The translations under genes and the position numbers were made by a program. From positions 1,674,001-1,738,000 of the forward strand of contig NZ_CP129674.1 of NCBI RefSeq assembly GCF_041080795.1: a stretch of DNA of 64,000 bases, written 5' to 3'. Below the pieces are notes generated by a model, which was not told the origin of the DNA, did not search any database, and saw nothing but the letters and a program-made list of their open reading frames with translations. Positions 36,014 through 45,781 of the stretch are shown here, one piece after another. Source of the stretch: Bifidobacterium sp. WK041_4_12. GTDB taxonomy: Bacteria > Actinomycetota > Actinomycetes > Actinomycetales > Bifidobacteriaceae. Within the stretch, counting starts at the first letter, position 1. The number at the start of each line of letters is the position of its first letter.

Positions 36014-38203
36014 TCACTCCAGATGCAGGCGAATCGGGTTGGAAAGGTCACGGCTGTTGCCTGCGACCCAGACCAGAAAATCACCGGGATCGCTACGCAT
36101 CGAATCATCGAGATGAACATAGCGCACATCCTTCTCATCAAGTTCAAACTCAATCTCTCGCGTTTCACCGGCTGCGAGCGCAACCCGTTGGAATCCCTTG
36201 AGCTGCTTGACCGGACGAACGACCTCACCAACGAGGTCACGGACATAGAGCTGCGCGATCTCGACACCATCGACCTCGGAATCGTTCGTAATGCTCACCC
36301 TTATGATGGCGGGATGTTCGGCGCTGAAGCCGTTGCCCGACACTGACACTACTGGCGACCCATAGGAGAAGTGGCTGTAGCTCAGACCGAATCCAAACGG
36401 GTATGCCGCATAATTGGAAACATCCAGATATTTCGACACGTACTTCTCGTTCGGTGCCTGTTCGTATGGTCTGCCAGTATTGTCCTCGTCGTAAAAGACC
36501 GGAATCTGGCCCACCGATTCAGGGAACGACATCGTGACTTTCCCTGACGGGTTCACCGCACCAAAAAGCACATCGGCAATTGCCGCTCCGCCTTCGGTCC
36601 CCGGATACCACGCTTCGAGAATCGCATCGGCGGCTTCGATACCGCTGAGATCAAGTGGTCTGCCGTTGAAAAGCACCACGACGATATGCGGATTCACCTT
36701 GTGCACGGCATCGAATAATGCAATCTGTCCTTTCGGAAGGTGAATGTTCGAGCGGCTCGCAGCCTCGCCACTCATGGTCGAAAGCTCTCCAAGGGCAAGA
36801 ATCACCACATCGGCATGCTTGGCCAACTCAACCGATGCTGCAATCACCGATTCGGTGGGAACGAAATAGTCACACCGTTCCTCGGTTGTTTTCACATGCG
36901 ATCTCATCGATTCGCCGTCTGCAGATGCAAACTTACGAAGCCCCTGCATCAGCGTCACCGCACGATCGGTTCTTCCTCGCCACGACCATGCTCCGAGAAT
37001 GTCAGGAGATTGAGCTGCTGGCCCGAGCAATGCGATGCTTTGCGATGCCTTCAATGGCAGCGTTGCATCATTGTTGCGAAGCAGAACCAGCGATTCAGCA
37101 GTTATGCGCCTCGCTGTCGCACGATGGCTCGTGCTGAACACAATCTCTTTCTCGCGCGCCTCGTCAGCGCCACGGAACGGATGCTCGAAAAGTCCGAGCT
37201 CATTCTTCAAGCGAAGAATTCTCAACACAGACTCATCGATCAATCGCTCGTCAACAGCTCCCGATGTAACCAAGGCTTCAAGGGTGTGCATGTAGCACAG
37301 CGTCATCATCTCAATGTCCACGCCCGCATGAATCGACAGGCTCGCCGCCTGACTCTCATCCGCTGCAACACCATGGGATATCAGCTCCTTGACGGCTCCG
37401 AAATCCGAAATCAGCACACCATCGAACCCGAATTCGTCACGCAGAATGTCTTGCATCAGATGCCTGTTGCCTGTCGCCGGAATGCCTCCGACCGTGTTGA
37501 ACGAGGTCATCACCAGTCGCGCGCCGGCTTCGATCGCCGCATGATACCCACGCAAGTACACATCGCGCAGACGCTGCTCTGACATATCCACCGTGTTGTA
37601 GTCACGTCCGCCCGTGACGGCACCATACGCGGCGAAATGCTTGACGCAGGCCGCAACCTTGTTGAAATGATCCTGCAATTCGCCGGGTTCGCCCTGATAT
37701 CCTGTGACCATTGCCGATGCGAACTTGCCGTTAAGGAAGGGATCCTCTCCGGTTGATTCCATCACACGACCCCATCGAGGATCCCGGACCAGATCGACCA
37801 TCGGCGAAAACACTGCCGAAAGACCGGACACCGAAGCTTCTTCGGCCGACACGCGAGCCATTTCCTCGAAAGCATCAGTATCCCACGAGCTTGCAAGACC
37901 AAGCGGAATCGGGAAGATGGTCTCATACCCGTGAATCACATCCCCCATGAACATGGTAGGAATGTGCAGACGGTTGCGTTCCATATACTGCCGCTGTATG
38001 CGCCGGCACTCCGAAGCTCCGACCACACCCAAAACGGTGCCGACATTCGTAATCTGCTCGTCATCCAAGCCCAGCTGACTCATCGGGCCCGTACGATCCT
38101 CGGCTTTATCTGAGTAGAAATCGCCGGTAATCTGCGTCAGTTGGCCGATCTTCTCCTCCAAGGTCATCTGCCGAAGCAGATCCTCGATATTCGACTGTTC
38201 CAT
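36014..38203 (-). CDS. GH3 beta-glucosidase
   Basis: About 729 residues, without signal peptide, so intracellular. The N-terminal GH3 barrel includes LRQMTLEEKIGQLTQIT, MVDLVRDPRWGRVMESTGED, KHFAAYGA (KHF substrate motif) and GFDGVLISDFGAV with the nucleophilic Asp. The (alpha/beta)6 domain includes LGELSTMSGEAASRSNI, where Glu may be the acid/base. A C-terminal fibronectin III-like domain ends the protein. Start ATG at 38203 with GGGAGC upstream; the ORF extends to 38296 but that region overlaps no conserved sequence. Last gene of the operon. In the Listeria locus, a GH3 of this type next to a GH94 enzyme hydrolyses sophorose; that specificity here is inference. Confidence 0.92.
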   Translation of the reverse strand: MEQSNIEDLLRQMTLEEKIGQLTQITGDFYSDKAEDRTGPMSQLGLDDEQITNVGTVLGVVGASECRRIQRQYMERNRLHIPTMFMGDVIHGYETIFPIPLGLASSWDTDAFEEMARVSAEEASVSGLSAVFSPMVDLVRDPRWGRVMESTGEDPFLNGKFASAMVTGYQGEPGELQDHFNKVAACVKHFAAYGAVTGGRDYNTVDMSEQRLRDVYLRGYHAAIEAGARLVMTSFNTVGGIPATGNRHLMQDILRDEFGFDGVLISDFGAVKELISHGVAADESQAASLSIHAGVDIEMMTLCYMHTLEALVTSGAVDERLIDESVLRILRLKNELGLFEHPFRGADEAREKEIVFSTSHRATARRITAESLVLLRNNDATLPLKASQSIALLGPAAQSPDILGAWSWRGRTDRAVTLMQGLRKFASADGESMRSHVKTTEERCDYFVPTESVIAASVELAKHADVVILALGELSTMSGEAASRSNIHLPKGQIALFDAVHKVNPHIVVVLFNGRPLDLSGIEAADAILEAWYPGTEGGAAIADVLFGAVNPSGKVTMSFPESVGQIPVFYDEDNTGRPYEQAPNEKYVSKYLDVSNYAAYPFGFGLSYSHFSYGSPVVSVSGNGFSAEHPAIIRVSITNDSEVDGVEIAQLYVRDLVGEVVRPVKQLKGFQRVALAAGETREIEFELDEKDVRYVHLDDSMRSDPGDFLVWVAGNSRDLSNPIRLHLE

Positions 38204-38280
38204 GATTGCTCCCTGTAAGTCTGTTGCTATCAGCTTCCCTGCCGGGCTTCCTTCCCGCAGGGGATGTATGCGTTGCCTTG

Positions 38281-41200
38281 CTAGGCGATGGTGCACCGCT
38301 TCGAGCCAACACTGACCTCTATCTCATTCACAGCGGCACCATTCACCCCAATGCCATCTACCCCTGTGCCATTCACCCCAGTGTCATCTACCGCTGTGTC
38401 ATCTACCGCTGTGCCATCTACCCCTTGAAGCTGTTCCGCGGTGACGACCAGACCTCCCTGGCGATATGGCAACTGCTGGTAGCTTCCTTCAATCTTGCTG
38501 CCATTGACACGGACCGTCACGGCAGAATCATCGTCAAGAACGTGATATCGAACCGTGCGCTCAGTGCCGAAAAGCTTCACCATAATCGAGGTGCCATCGT
38601 CTTCAAGCGCCAGCACAGGGTCGATGACCAGCTGATTCGCTTCGATCTGCAAGCCAAACACATGCTGCACGAGCTGACGCAGATAAATGCCCGGGCCGGA
38701 TGAATAGACGCGCCAGCCACCACGAACCCCTACCGGATCCTGGGCATCTGCGCGCAGACGATCCCAATGATTCGCGGCTTCATACCTATCGGAAAAGTCA
38801 GCATCCGACGAGGCGAAGTAGCAGTTGCGCTGACGAAGCTCGCTTGAAGCCAACCTTGAGAATTGTCCGACAGGGCTGATGCGCAGCAGCTCGCTTACGA
38901 ATGAATCCTTGCCCAAGGTTGCGAGCGCCTCTGCATAGCGAATATGGGCGTGCGTATACATCAGACCAATTTCGCGGCCCACGTTCGCCGCCTGCTCCGC
39001 TCTCTTGAAGTAGAGGGGAATGCCATCGGCAAAGCGGGCGGGCTTGTTCATCAGCCTCACGCCATCGGGATAGTGCAGATTCTCGTCGATCAGCTTCATA
39101 TGACCGTGAGCCTGTTCCGGGGTGAGCAGCCCCGAAATGATAGAACGTGTCATCGGAATCAGCCGGTATTTCAAGCCAGTCCGAGTATCCGTTGGATGGA
39201 TGATCGGCTGCGGACCCTGCTCGGTGAAGTTCACATATCCGGCAATCACATCATCGAGTATGAAGTCCTTGGGGAATGCCGCCTCGATTGTGGCAGCCTC
39301 GGCCACGAACTGCTGAGCCAGTTCCCGAAGCCCAGCCTTCTCCAACTGCGCTGCGAGCACCACGGATGCCTGATGCAGCAGTGCAATGGTCCAGCTTGAA
39401 GCCATGTTCTTCTTCATCGAAGCCTGGGCGGGCTGAAGCGTATCATCCCAATCGCCGTTGCCATACGAGAACAGCTTCGTGCCCGGCACGCGATGCTGCT
39501 CGATATACGAGAGAATTCGTTCCAGATGCCGGACTACACTCACCTTGCCCGCATCATCGAGGAATGGCTGGGTCTGGTTGAGAATGTCATAGTCAGCGCT
39601 GGCAACCAGGTATTCACCCAAAGCCATCAAAGGCCATACGGGAATGTCACCATGCGAATCCTTCTGATACATAGACGAGTAGGCATCGAACATGAACCAC
39701 TGAGGCAAGGAGCCATCACTGTTCTGATGGGCGAAGACCTTCAGCAGGATTTCTCGCGCCGCAGCATAATGCCCAAACCCCAGCTCCATCTCCAAAGGAC
39801 CCTGCAACACGTCTCTGGTACCCCATGCAGCTCCCGAATACTGCTCAAGTCCATGCGGTGACAGGAAGTGCACGAGCGCGTTCTGCACGAACCACGGGAT
39901 AAGCATGTTGAATTCGGCAAGACGACCTTCGCCGTTCACATGAAGGTCATCGGCGAACGATGCAATGTTGGCGTTATGCTCCTGCAGCACTTTCGCAATG
40001 TCGAATGGCTTCACAATCAGAGCTTCGGCACAGTCGATGGCCTCCTGTGCGCCGCGCACGCTCGCCGCGACGGAGAGATGCAATTCTCGCTGATCCTCAA
40101 TGGAGAAGGTGACGATGCCGCCATGTTGAGATGCCTGAGATAGCTGGGATGCCTGGGCCGCTGTGGATGACTGAGATGCCTCAGCGGTCATGAGCTTCGT
40201 ATCGAGCTTCGCACCAACTTTCACACCATCCTTCGGATCGGTGAACAGCAGCGCATCCGACCCGCACTGCGCATTCTCGGAGAGAAACGCATAGCTCAAT
40301 CCTGGATAATGCTTGAAAGCCTCGGAATCCCATGCCGGAGCAAATACCACACCGTGCTCTTCACGCCGCGCGTACCACTGCGCTGGTTCTTCGACATCGA
40401 CGGTGAGAATGGCATCGATGGGAATGCTGGAAGTGAATCGAATGTCCAGAGCATTGCTGTCTGCCGAAGCGGTGGTCGTCACGTTGAAGATCACGTCACC
40501 GATGCGATACACCCAGCGCGAACCGCCCAGATGCATGATGAATGCGGAAGGCAGCTGCAGCACACGCCACTCCCCCTCAAATCTGACCAGTACACGGACA
40601 CCTGCCGATCTGAGCAGATTCAGCGCATTGCGCTGCACCGACACCAGACGGTTCATGTTGGTGTTGCCCAGCACGATATGCGATGCGAAAACGCCTGGCG
40701 CATAGCTTGTGGAAGCGAGCACAGGATGTTCAGGATCGAAATCGCCGCCAGACAGCACAACCTGACCATGCGAGCGTGCCACCGCAAGTTCCTTGCTTTG
40801 GGACACGACATGCGTGCCATCGCCGGAGAAGAACGACAGCAGCCTTGCATTGCGCCCATATTCAGGCGAAACGATGCTGCCGGGAACCAGCGACCTGAGC
40901 TGATCATCGCTTAATGCATCAGCATTCAACCCTCTGGCCGTCGCCAGCAACGATGGAAGCTCGTCATTTGCCAGTTCATTCTGCTGCATTGGCTTGCTGG
41001 CAACGGAATTGTCGGCCGTACCAGTGCCCTGCACATAATCGGGGATTGACGAATTGACGAATTGCTTGCTCGCATCGGCCATCTCACCACGATAATCAGG
41101 GTTGAAAGCCACCAGCTGATTCCATTCGATGCCCTCCGCGCCGAGCTTACGGCCTGTCGACAGCAGACATATCATCGCGAACTCGTATTGATTAATATGA

Positions 41201-42081
41201 CCGCCATGCCAGCTCTCGTCGCTTAAGGCGATGGGAGCCGATCCGAGACGTGCCTGATGCCCGAAGAAGTCAAAGCCGTCGGTAAGATATGCGGCCGTCC
41301 CCTCGCAGATGGTCGATATCAGAAGCGGCAGCTGCGGTGCGCTGCTCATCGTCTGCCTTGCCGACACGACGCATCCTGAACCCTGAAGCGTCTCCTCGTG
41401 GAAGGCCACGTATTGCGAGATATAGGGTTCGCTCGTCAAGGCCTGCTGCACGGGAGCCAACGCAATATCCTGAGCGGTGACCAGCTCCCATGTATCATCA
41501 GATTCCACGGTTTGGGAATCCACAGGCATGACCTTCACCTTCCATGCCCAGGAGCATCCACTGCCCGTAAAATCTTTCAAGGATTGCGGCTCATCTGCAA
41601 CCGGACTGAGCGTCACTGCCCATCTGACTCCAAGACCCTCGCCACTCCATTGAGCGCACTGTTCGGAGCATTCGAAGTGCGGAGCGCTTGAGACATTCTC
41701 TCCGACATCCTCTCCGATATTCTCTCCACAGTGCGTCCCCGTGAGCGCAATCGAGCTGATGTCGCTGCCACGCTTTCGCCGCAGCCATATTCCCGACACT
41801 GCCGCATCATGGATGCCGGGCTGATATTGCGAAATCTGGATGTCATTCACACGAATCGAACGCAGATCACCGAAAGGATTGAATTCCATGTCCAGCTTCC
41901 CCTCATGGATGGCACGGTCATGGTCGACCGACTTTCCCCAGGAATTCCACTGTTGCGGATTATCCCACTGCTGCTGAGTATTGTGCTTTGGCTGAGCATT
42001 GTCTTGCTGCCAAACATTCTCATGCGTCTGCTTATTCGAATATGCCTGATCGCCTGGTACGTCGGGTGTGTGAGTCGTCAT
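38281..42081 (-). CDS. GH94-type glycoside phosphorylase (possible 1,2-beta-oligoglucan phosphorylase)
   Basis: 1266 residues without signal peptide. An N-terminal Gln-rich tail (residues 1-50) is followed by a large beta-sandwich part and a six-hairpin (alpha/alpha)6 domain with YSGAAWGTRDVLQGPLE, KDSHGDIPVWPLMALGEYL and YGNGDWDDTLQPAQASM. In GH94 the Asp of the GDW(N/D)D motif is the general acid. Overall layout and length exceed cellobiose phosphorylase (about 800 aa) and are closer to sophoro-oligosaccharide phosphorylase (about 1100 aa), which sits next to a GH3 beta-glucosidase in Listeria (from recall). It starts inside the hydrolase stop (ATGA), with GAGG upstream. The C-terminus carries a pentapeptide repeat (residues 1220-1254). 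Confidence 0.82.
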   Translation of the reverse strand: MTTHTPDVPGDQAYSNKQTHENVWQQDNAQPKHNTQQQWDNPQQWNSWGKSVDHDRAIHEGKLDMEFNPFGDLRSIRVNDIQISQYQPGIHDAAVSGIWLRRKRGSDISSIALTGTHCGENIGEDVGENVSSAPHFECSEQCAQWSGEGLGVRWAVTLSPVADEPQSLKDFTGSGCSWAWKVKVMPVDSQTVESDDTWELVTAQDIALAPVQQALTSEPYISQYVAFHEETLQGSGCVVSARQTMSSAPQLPLLISTICEGTAAYLTDGFDFFGHQARLGSAPIALSDESWHGGHINQYEFAMICLLSTGRKLGAEGIEWNQLVAFNPDYRGEMADASKQFVNSSIPDYVQGTGTADNSVASKPMQQNELANDELPSLLATARGLNADALSDDQLRSLVPGSIVSPEYGRNARLLSFFSGDGTHVVSQSKELAVARSHGQVVLSGGDFDPEHPVLASTSYAPGVFASHIVLGNTNMNRLVSVQRNALNLLRSAGVRVLVRFEGEWRVLQLPSAFIMHLGGSRWVYRIGDVIFNVTTTASADSNALDIRFTSSIPIDAILTVDVEEPAQWYARREEHGVVFAPAWDSEAFKHYPGLSYAFLSENAQCGSDALLFTDPKDGVKVGAKLDTKLMTAEASQSSTAAQASQLSQASQHGGIVTFSIEDQRELHLSVAASVRGAQEAIDCAEALIVKPFDIAKVLQEHNANIASFADDLHVNGEGRLAEFNMLIPWFVQNALVHFLSPHGLEQYSGAAWGTRDVLQGPLEMELGFGHYAAAREILLKVFAHQNSDGSLPQWFMFDAYSSMYQKDSHGDIPVWPLMALGEYLVASADYDILNQTQPFLDDAGKVSVVRHLERILSYIEQHRVPGTKLFSYGNGDWDDTLQPAQASMKKNMASSWTIALLHQASVVLAAQLEKAGLRELAQQFVAEAATIEAAFPKDFILDDVIAGYVNFTEQGPQPIIHPTDTRTGLKYRLIPMTRSIISGLLTPEQAHGHMKLIDENLHYPDGVRLMNKPARFADGIPLYFKRAEQAANVGREIGLMYTHAHIRYAEALATLGKDSFVSELLRISPVGQFSRLASSELRQRNCYFASSDADFSDRYEAANHWDRLRADAQDPVGVRGGWRVYSSGPGIYLRQLVQHVFGLQIEANQLVIDPVLALEDDGTSIMVKLFGTERTVRYHVLDDDSAVTVRVNGSKIEGSYQQLPYRQGGLVVTAEQLQGVDGTAVDDTAVDDTGVNGTGVDGIGVNGAAVNEIEVSVGSKRCTIA
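38320..38424 (-). repeat. 15-bp coding minisatellite (pentapeptide repeat)
   Basis: Seven consecutive degenerate 15-bp units near the 3' end of the GH94-type gene encode GVDGT-AVDDT-AVDDT-GVNGT then GVDGI-GVNGA-AVNEI. The unit length keeps the frame, so copy number can vary without truncation. Pattern: (G/A)-V-(D/N)-(G/D/E)-(T/I/A). Confidence 0.9.
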
Positions 42082-42998
42082 TGCCTCGTCCTTTCAAGTA
42101 ATGTCTGTGACCAAAAATCATCGAGCAGCGTTGCCGTCAATCCCGGGTTCTCGCTCTGCGGGCCGTGCGCCGCATCGGGGACGATCTCGTAGCGAGCACC
42201 TATGATTCTCGCCATTCTGTGCTGCCACTCCTGCGGCCATGCCCAGTTGTCGTTTTCACCGTGAAAGATCAGAACCGGCAATCCCGTATCCTTTACTGCG
42301 AAGCTCGTGTCATGGATCTTCGCGAGTTCATCGATGGTCTGCAACAGCTCGTCTCGGCTCGTGCGTTTCGAACGCGTTCTCAAGAAGCGTTGCAACACGT
42401 CAAGCTCGGCATCAGGAACCGTCGCCTTCGAAGGATTGTTGAGCGTCCACAGATCGCTTTCGGGATTGTCAAGAAGAATCCGTCTATCCAGTTCGTGTCT
42501 GCCTGGCCACCCATGAGGCCCAGAAGACATCAGCGTCAGGCTTTCGAAGCGTTCTGGATGTGCTATGGCCGCTGCCTGCGCCACGAGTCCGCCGAAGCTG
42601 TGCCCCAGAAGATGCACCCGCACCACGCCAACAGCCGAGGAGATAATCTTCGCCATCGCGCACGCATCGGCCGCATCCTGTTCTCGCGTATAGCTTTGCT
42701 GTCCCTCTGGAGCGAAGGAATCAGCCTGACCACGCTGCGAATACGCCCAGACATCCCAGCCCAGCCGGGCAAGCAGCGGCAGAATGGGATAATAGTCCTC
42801 CTTCGAACCTGTGAACCCCGGAATAGCGAGGATACTGCCCTTGACGTTCTCGCCGACAAGCGGCGATGCATGCGCGACTGTCAGTTCTCCGGCAGGCGTG
42901 GTGACGCCGAGTATCTCGACCGATGGCGGAACGGGCAATCCCCCGAACGCCGGAACCGGACGTATGCGTGAATCTTGGATCGTATGTGCGGTTAACAT
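42078..42998 (-). CDS. Alpha/beta hydrolase
   Basis: 306 residues. The nucleophile elbow is LLGHSFGGLVAQ (Ser), the acid is in VLIFHGENDNW (Asp) and the base in VPDAAHGPQSE (His). Upstream IPGFTGSKEDYYPILPLLA provides the oxyanion region. It resembles lysophospholipase/monoglyceride lipase-type proteins. It overlaps the GH94-type gene by four bases, so belongs to the operon; an esterase acting on acylated sugar is a reasonable guess (inference). Confidence 0.88.
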   Translation of the reverse strand: MLTAHTIQDSRIRPVPAFGGLPVPPSVEILGVTTPAGELTVAHASPLVGENVKGSILAIPGFTGSKEDYYPILPLLARLGWDVWAYSQRGQADSFAPEGQQSYTREQDAADACAMAKIISSAVGVVRVHLLGHSFGGLVAQAAAIAHPERFESLTLMSSGPHGWPGRHELDRRILLDNPESDLWTLNNPSKATVPDAELDVLQRFLRTRSKRTSRDELLQTIDELAKIHDTSFAVKDTGLPVLIFHGENDNWAWPQEWQHRMARIIGARYEIVPDAAHGPQSENPGLTATLLDDFWSQTLLERTRQ

Positions 42999-43079
42999 CT
43001 CTTCCCTCCCGGGTTATGCATGCTTGGACGAACGAAAACTTCTCCCGCTTGCCGTTTGAATGGATTCGCAGCGGTTGAT

Positions 43080-44741
43080 TCAGGCCTGCTCGTCAACCTG
43101 CAATTTTGGAATCGCGTTCAGCAGCGACACCGTATAGTCATCATGCGGATGCTGCAAAACCTGGGAGGTTTCGCCGCGTTCGACGACACGCCCCTGGTTG
43201 AGCACCATGATGTTATCGGTTATCAGGCGTGCGCTCAGCAGATCGTGCGTGATGTACAGCATGCTGACGTTCAGGCGCACGCGAAGATCGTCAAGCAGAG
43301 CGAGGATTCCAGCTCGCAGCGTCATGTCAAGCATGGAAACCGGCTCGTCCGCAATCAGAACCTTCGGATCGCTCGCCAATGCGCGCGCTATGACCACGCG
43401 CTGCCGCTGGCCGCCAGACAGCTGATGCGGAAGCTTCGCGGCGAATTGCTCAACCGGGGTAAGTCCGACGAATTCGAGCAGCTCAAGCATCCGCTGCCTT
43501 GCCGCACTGCCCCGAAGCTTCGTATAGTTCGCAATGGGACGGCTGAGAATGTATTCGACATTGTGCAGCGGGTTCAACGCCGCATACGGATCCTGGAACA
43601 CCATCTGAATGTCGGAGCGCAACGCTCGCAGATCGCGACCGCGACGCATCTTCTCGATATGCTTGCTGCCAAGCGTGATAACCCCCGATGTCGGGTTTTC
43701 CACAGCCGTGATCATCTTGGCAATCGTTGACTTTCCCGAACCGGAAGCGCCAACAAGCGCCAATGACTGACCCGGGTCGAGCGTGAACGACACATCGTCA
43801 ACCGCTCTGACTGCGCTCTCCCCCCGCTTGCGCGCAGGATATATCTTGGTGATATGAGAGACGGTCAAGGCCGTACGCTCATCCTCTGCATGCGCATTCT
43901 GTTTATAAGCCTCATTGGCATTTTCCCTCGTTCGCAAGCCCGGGACTGAAACATGCGCCGCACGGGGATCCCCATAATGGCTGAGCAGCATCTTCGTGTA
44001 GTCGTCCTTCGGATGCTCGAGAATGTCGCGGCTCGAAGCATCCTCGACGATGCGGCCATTATGCATGACCAGCACGCGTTGCGTGGATTCAAGCACGATG
44101 CCCAAATCATGGCTGATGAGGATGGCAGTGAAACCTTCTGACTTCTGCAGTTCACGTATCGTGTTCATGACCTCATGCTGGACAAGCACATCAAGTGCCG
44201 TCGTCGGCTCATCGAAGACCATGAGCTTGGGATCAAGACTCAGCGCGAGCGCGATGGATACACGCTGACGCATGCCGCCGGAAAGCTCGCCCGGATATCG
44301 GCTTAGGGTGCTTGCTGGCAGCCCGACCTTCTCAATCAGCTCCTTCGCACGCGCCTCGCGCCTATCCTTGCGAATATGCTCGTGCGCCTTGAAGATATCC
44401 ATGAAATGGTTGCGGATCGTGCGCACCGGGTTCAGTGCGTTCATGCCGGACTGCAGCACCATCGCGAATCCGCCGCGACGCTGCTTGCGCAGCTCCTCCT
44501 GATTCAGCGTTGCAATGTCAACGCCGTCAAAGATGACCTTGCCCTCGCTCACGCGTGCGGGTGGACGGGACAGTGCCGTGATGGCAAATCCCAGCGTCGA
44601 CTTGCCCGAACCGGATTCGCCGACCAGACCGACGAATTCACCTTGTTCCAAATCCACGTTCACATCGTGGACAGCCTTGACGGGCTCAGTCCCAGGTGTG
44701 TCGTATTCGATGGACAGATGATCAATATGAAGCAGACTCAT
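43080..44741 (-). CDS. ABC transporter ATPase, fused DppD-DppF type
   Basis: 553 residues with two complete ABC domains. First: Walker A GESGSGKSTLG, signature LSGGMRQRVSIA, Walker B LMVFDEPTTALD. Second: Walker A GASGSGKSTIA, signature LSGGQRQRVVIA, Walker B VLIADEPVSMLD. The domains correspond to DppD/OppD and DppF/OppF of peptide-type importers. The start overlaps the permease stop by four bases. The neighbouring glycosidases suggest that an oligosaccharide is carried, as in cellobiose/beta-glucoside Opp-type importers. Confidence 0.93.
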   Translation of the reverse strand: MSLLHIDHLSIEYDTPGTEPVKAVHDVNVDLEQGEFVGLVGESGSGKSTLGFAITALSRPPARVSEGKVIFDGVDIATLNQEELRKQRRGGFAMVLQSGMNALNPVRTIRNHFMDIFKAHEHIRKDRREARAKELIEKVGLPASTLSRYPGELSGGMRQRVSIALALSLDPKLMVFDEPTTALDVLVQHEVMNTIRELQKSEGFTAILISHDLGIVLESTQRVLVMHNGRIVEDASSRDILEHPKDDYTKMLLSHYGDPRAAHVSVPGLRTRENANEAYKQNAHAEDERTALTVSHITKIYPARKRGESAVRAVDDVSFTLDPGQSLALVGASGSGKSTIAKMITAVENPTSGVITLGSKHIEKMRRGRDLRALRSDIQMVFQDPYAALNPLHNVEYILSRPIANYTKLRGSAARQRMLELLEFVGLTPVEQFAAKLPHQLSGGQRQRVVIARALASDPKVLIADEPVSMLDMTLRAGILALLDDLRVRLNVSMLYITHDLLSARLITDNIMVLNQGRVVERGETSQVLQHPHDDYTVSLLNAIPKLQVDEQA

Positions 44742-45781
44742 CGTGAACTCCCTTCACGCAGTCGAGGATTGCTGAGTCGGTCAACGCCGAAGTTGATGAA
44801 TGTCATGGAGACGGCGAGCAATGCGATCATCAGACCGGGAGCGAGCAGAAGCGCCCACTGTCCGGTGAGGATGACGCCGTTGTTCTGCGCCCAATAGATC
44901 ATCGTGCCCCAGCTGATCGTTGTGGAATCGCCCAGACCAAGGAACTCAAGTCCGGCTTCCGCCAAGGCCGCAGAGGTTGCGGCACCGAAGAAGTTGTTGA
45001 TGATGAGTGACAGCATGTTCGGGAATATCTCATGGAAGATGATTCGTGCGGCGCTGTCGCCGCTGAACGCCGCCGCGGTGACGAAATCACGCGAGCGCAG
45101 GGATTGGGTCTGGCTGCGAAGCACGCGCGAACCCCATGCCCAACCGGTGAATACGATGACCAGGACGATCACCTTCATGCCGCCGTTCTGCAAGTATGAA
45201 GCGATGACGATCATCAGTGGCAGTTGCGGAATCACCAAGAACAGGTTGACGATGAAGCCGACGAATTCGCCGCCGAATGACTTGATGTACCCCCAGCTCA
45301 GGCCGATGACGACAGCGAGAGCTGTGGAAAGAATGCCTGCGACCATGGCGACCATAACCGAGATTCGTCCACCCCAGATAAGCTGCGAGAACACGTCCTG
45401 ACCGCTTGCCGTGGTTCCGAGAAGATGACTCAGCGATGGCTGCGCATTGGTTTCGAAGCCGGTCTGCTTGGGATTGTACGGACTCACGATGGGTGCGAAT
45501 ATTGCCAGCACGATAATCAGGCTGAAGAGGATGATGCCGAAGCGTGCCTTCGGAACGGACCATACCGTGGCGAAGCTGCGTCCTGCAACCCGGAGTCCTC
45601 TGATCAGCACGTTGTCGTCAGCCGAATCGTGAGGTGCGCGTGGTTGTGAGTGTTCGCCCTTGTTTGACGGTGGCGTGGCAACGTCGAGATTCCTGCTGTC
45701 GTCGCCTGCCGACCCGTTCGCAGGATTGCCCGACATGTTTCCTGTGACCTGCGCTTGCTGTGCTTGTGTCATTCCACTCAC
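44738..45781 (-). CDS. ABC transporter permease, DppC type
   Basis: 347 residues. A polar N-terminal tail of about 75 residues is followed by six membrane helices (first about 82-102). YNPKQTGFETNAQPSLSHLL and GTTASGQDVFSQLIWGGRIS are typical of DppC/OppC, and EAGLEFLGLGDSTTISWGTM is the cytoplasmic loop contacting the ATPase. Overlaps both neighbours by four bases. Confidence 0.93.
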   Translation of the reverse strand: MSGMTQAQQAQVTGNMSGNPANGSAGDDSRNLDVATPPSNKGEHSQPRAPHDSADDNVLIRGLRVAGRSFATVWSVPKARFGIILFSLIIVLAIFAPIVSPYNPKQTGFETNAQPSLSHLLGTTASGQDVFSQLIWGGRISVMVAMVAGILSTALAVVIGLSWGYIKSFGGEFVGFIVNLFLVIPQLPLMIVIASYLQNGGMKVIVLVIVFTGWAWGSRVLRSQTQSLRSRDFVTAAAFSGDSAARIIFHEIFPNMLSLIINNFFGAATSAALAEAGLEFLGLGDSTTISWGTMIYWAQNNGVILTGQWALLLAPGLMIALLAVSMTFINFGVDRLSNPRLREGSSR

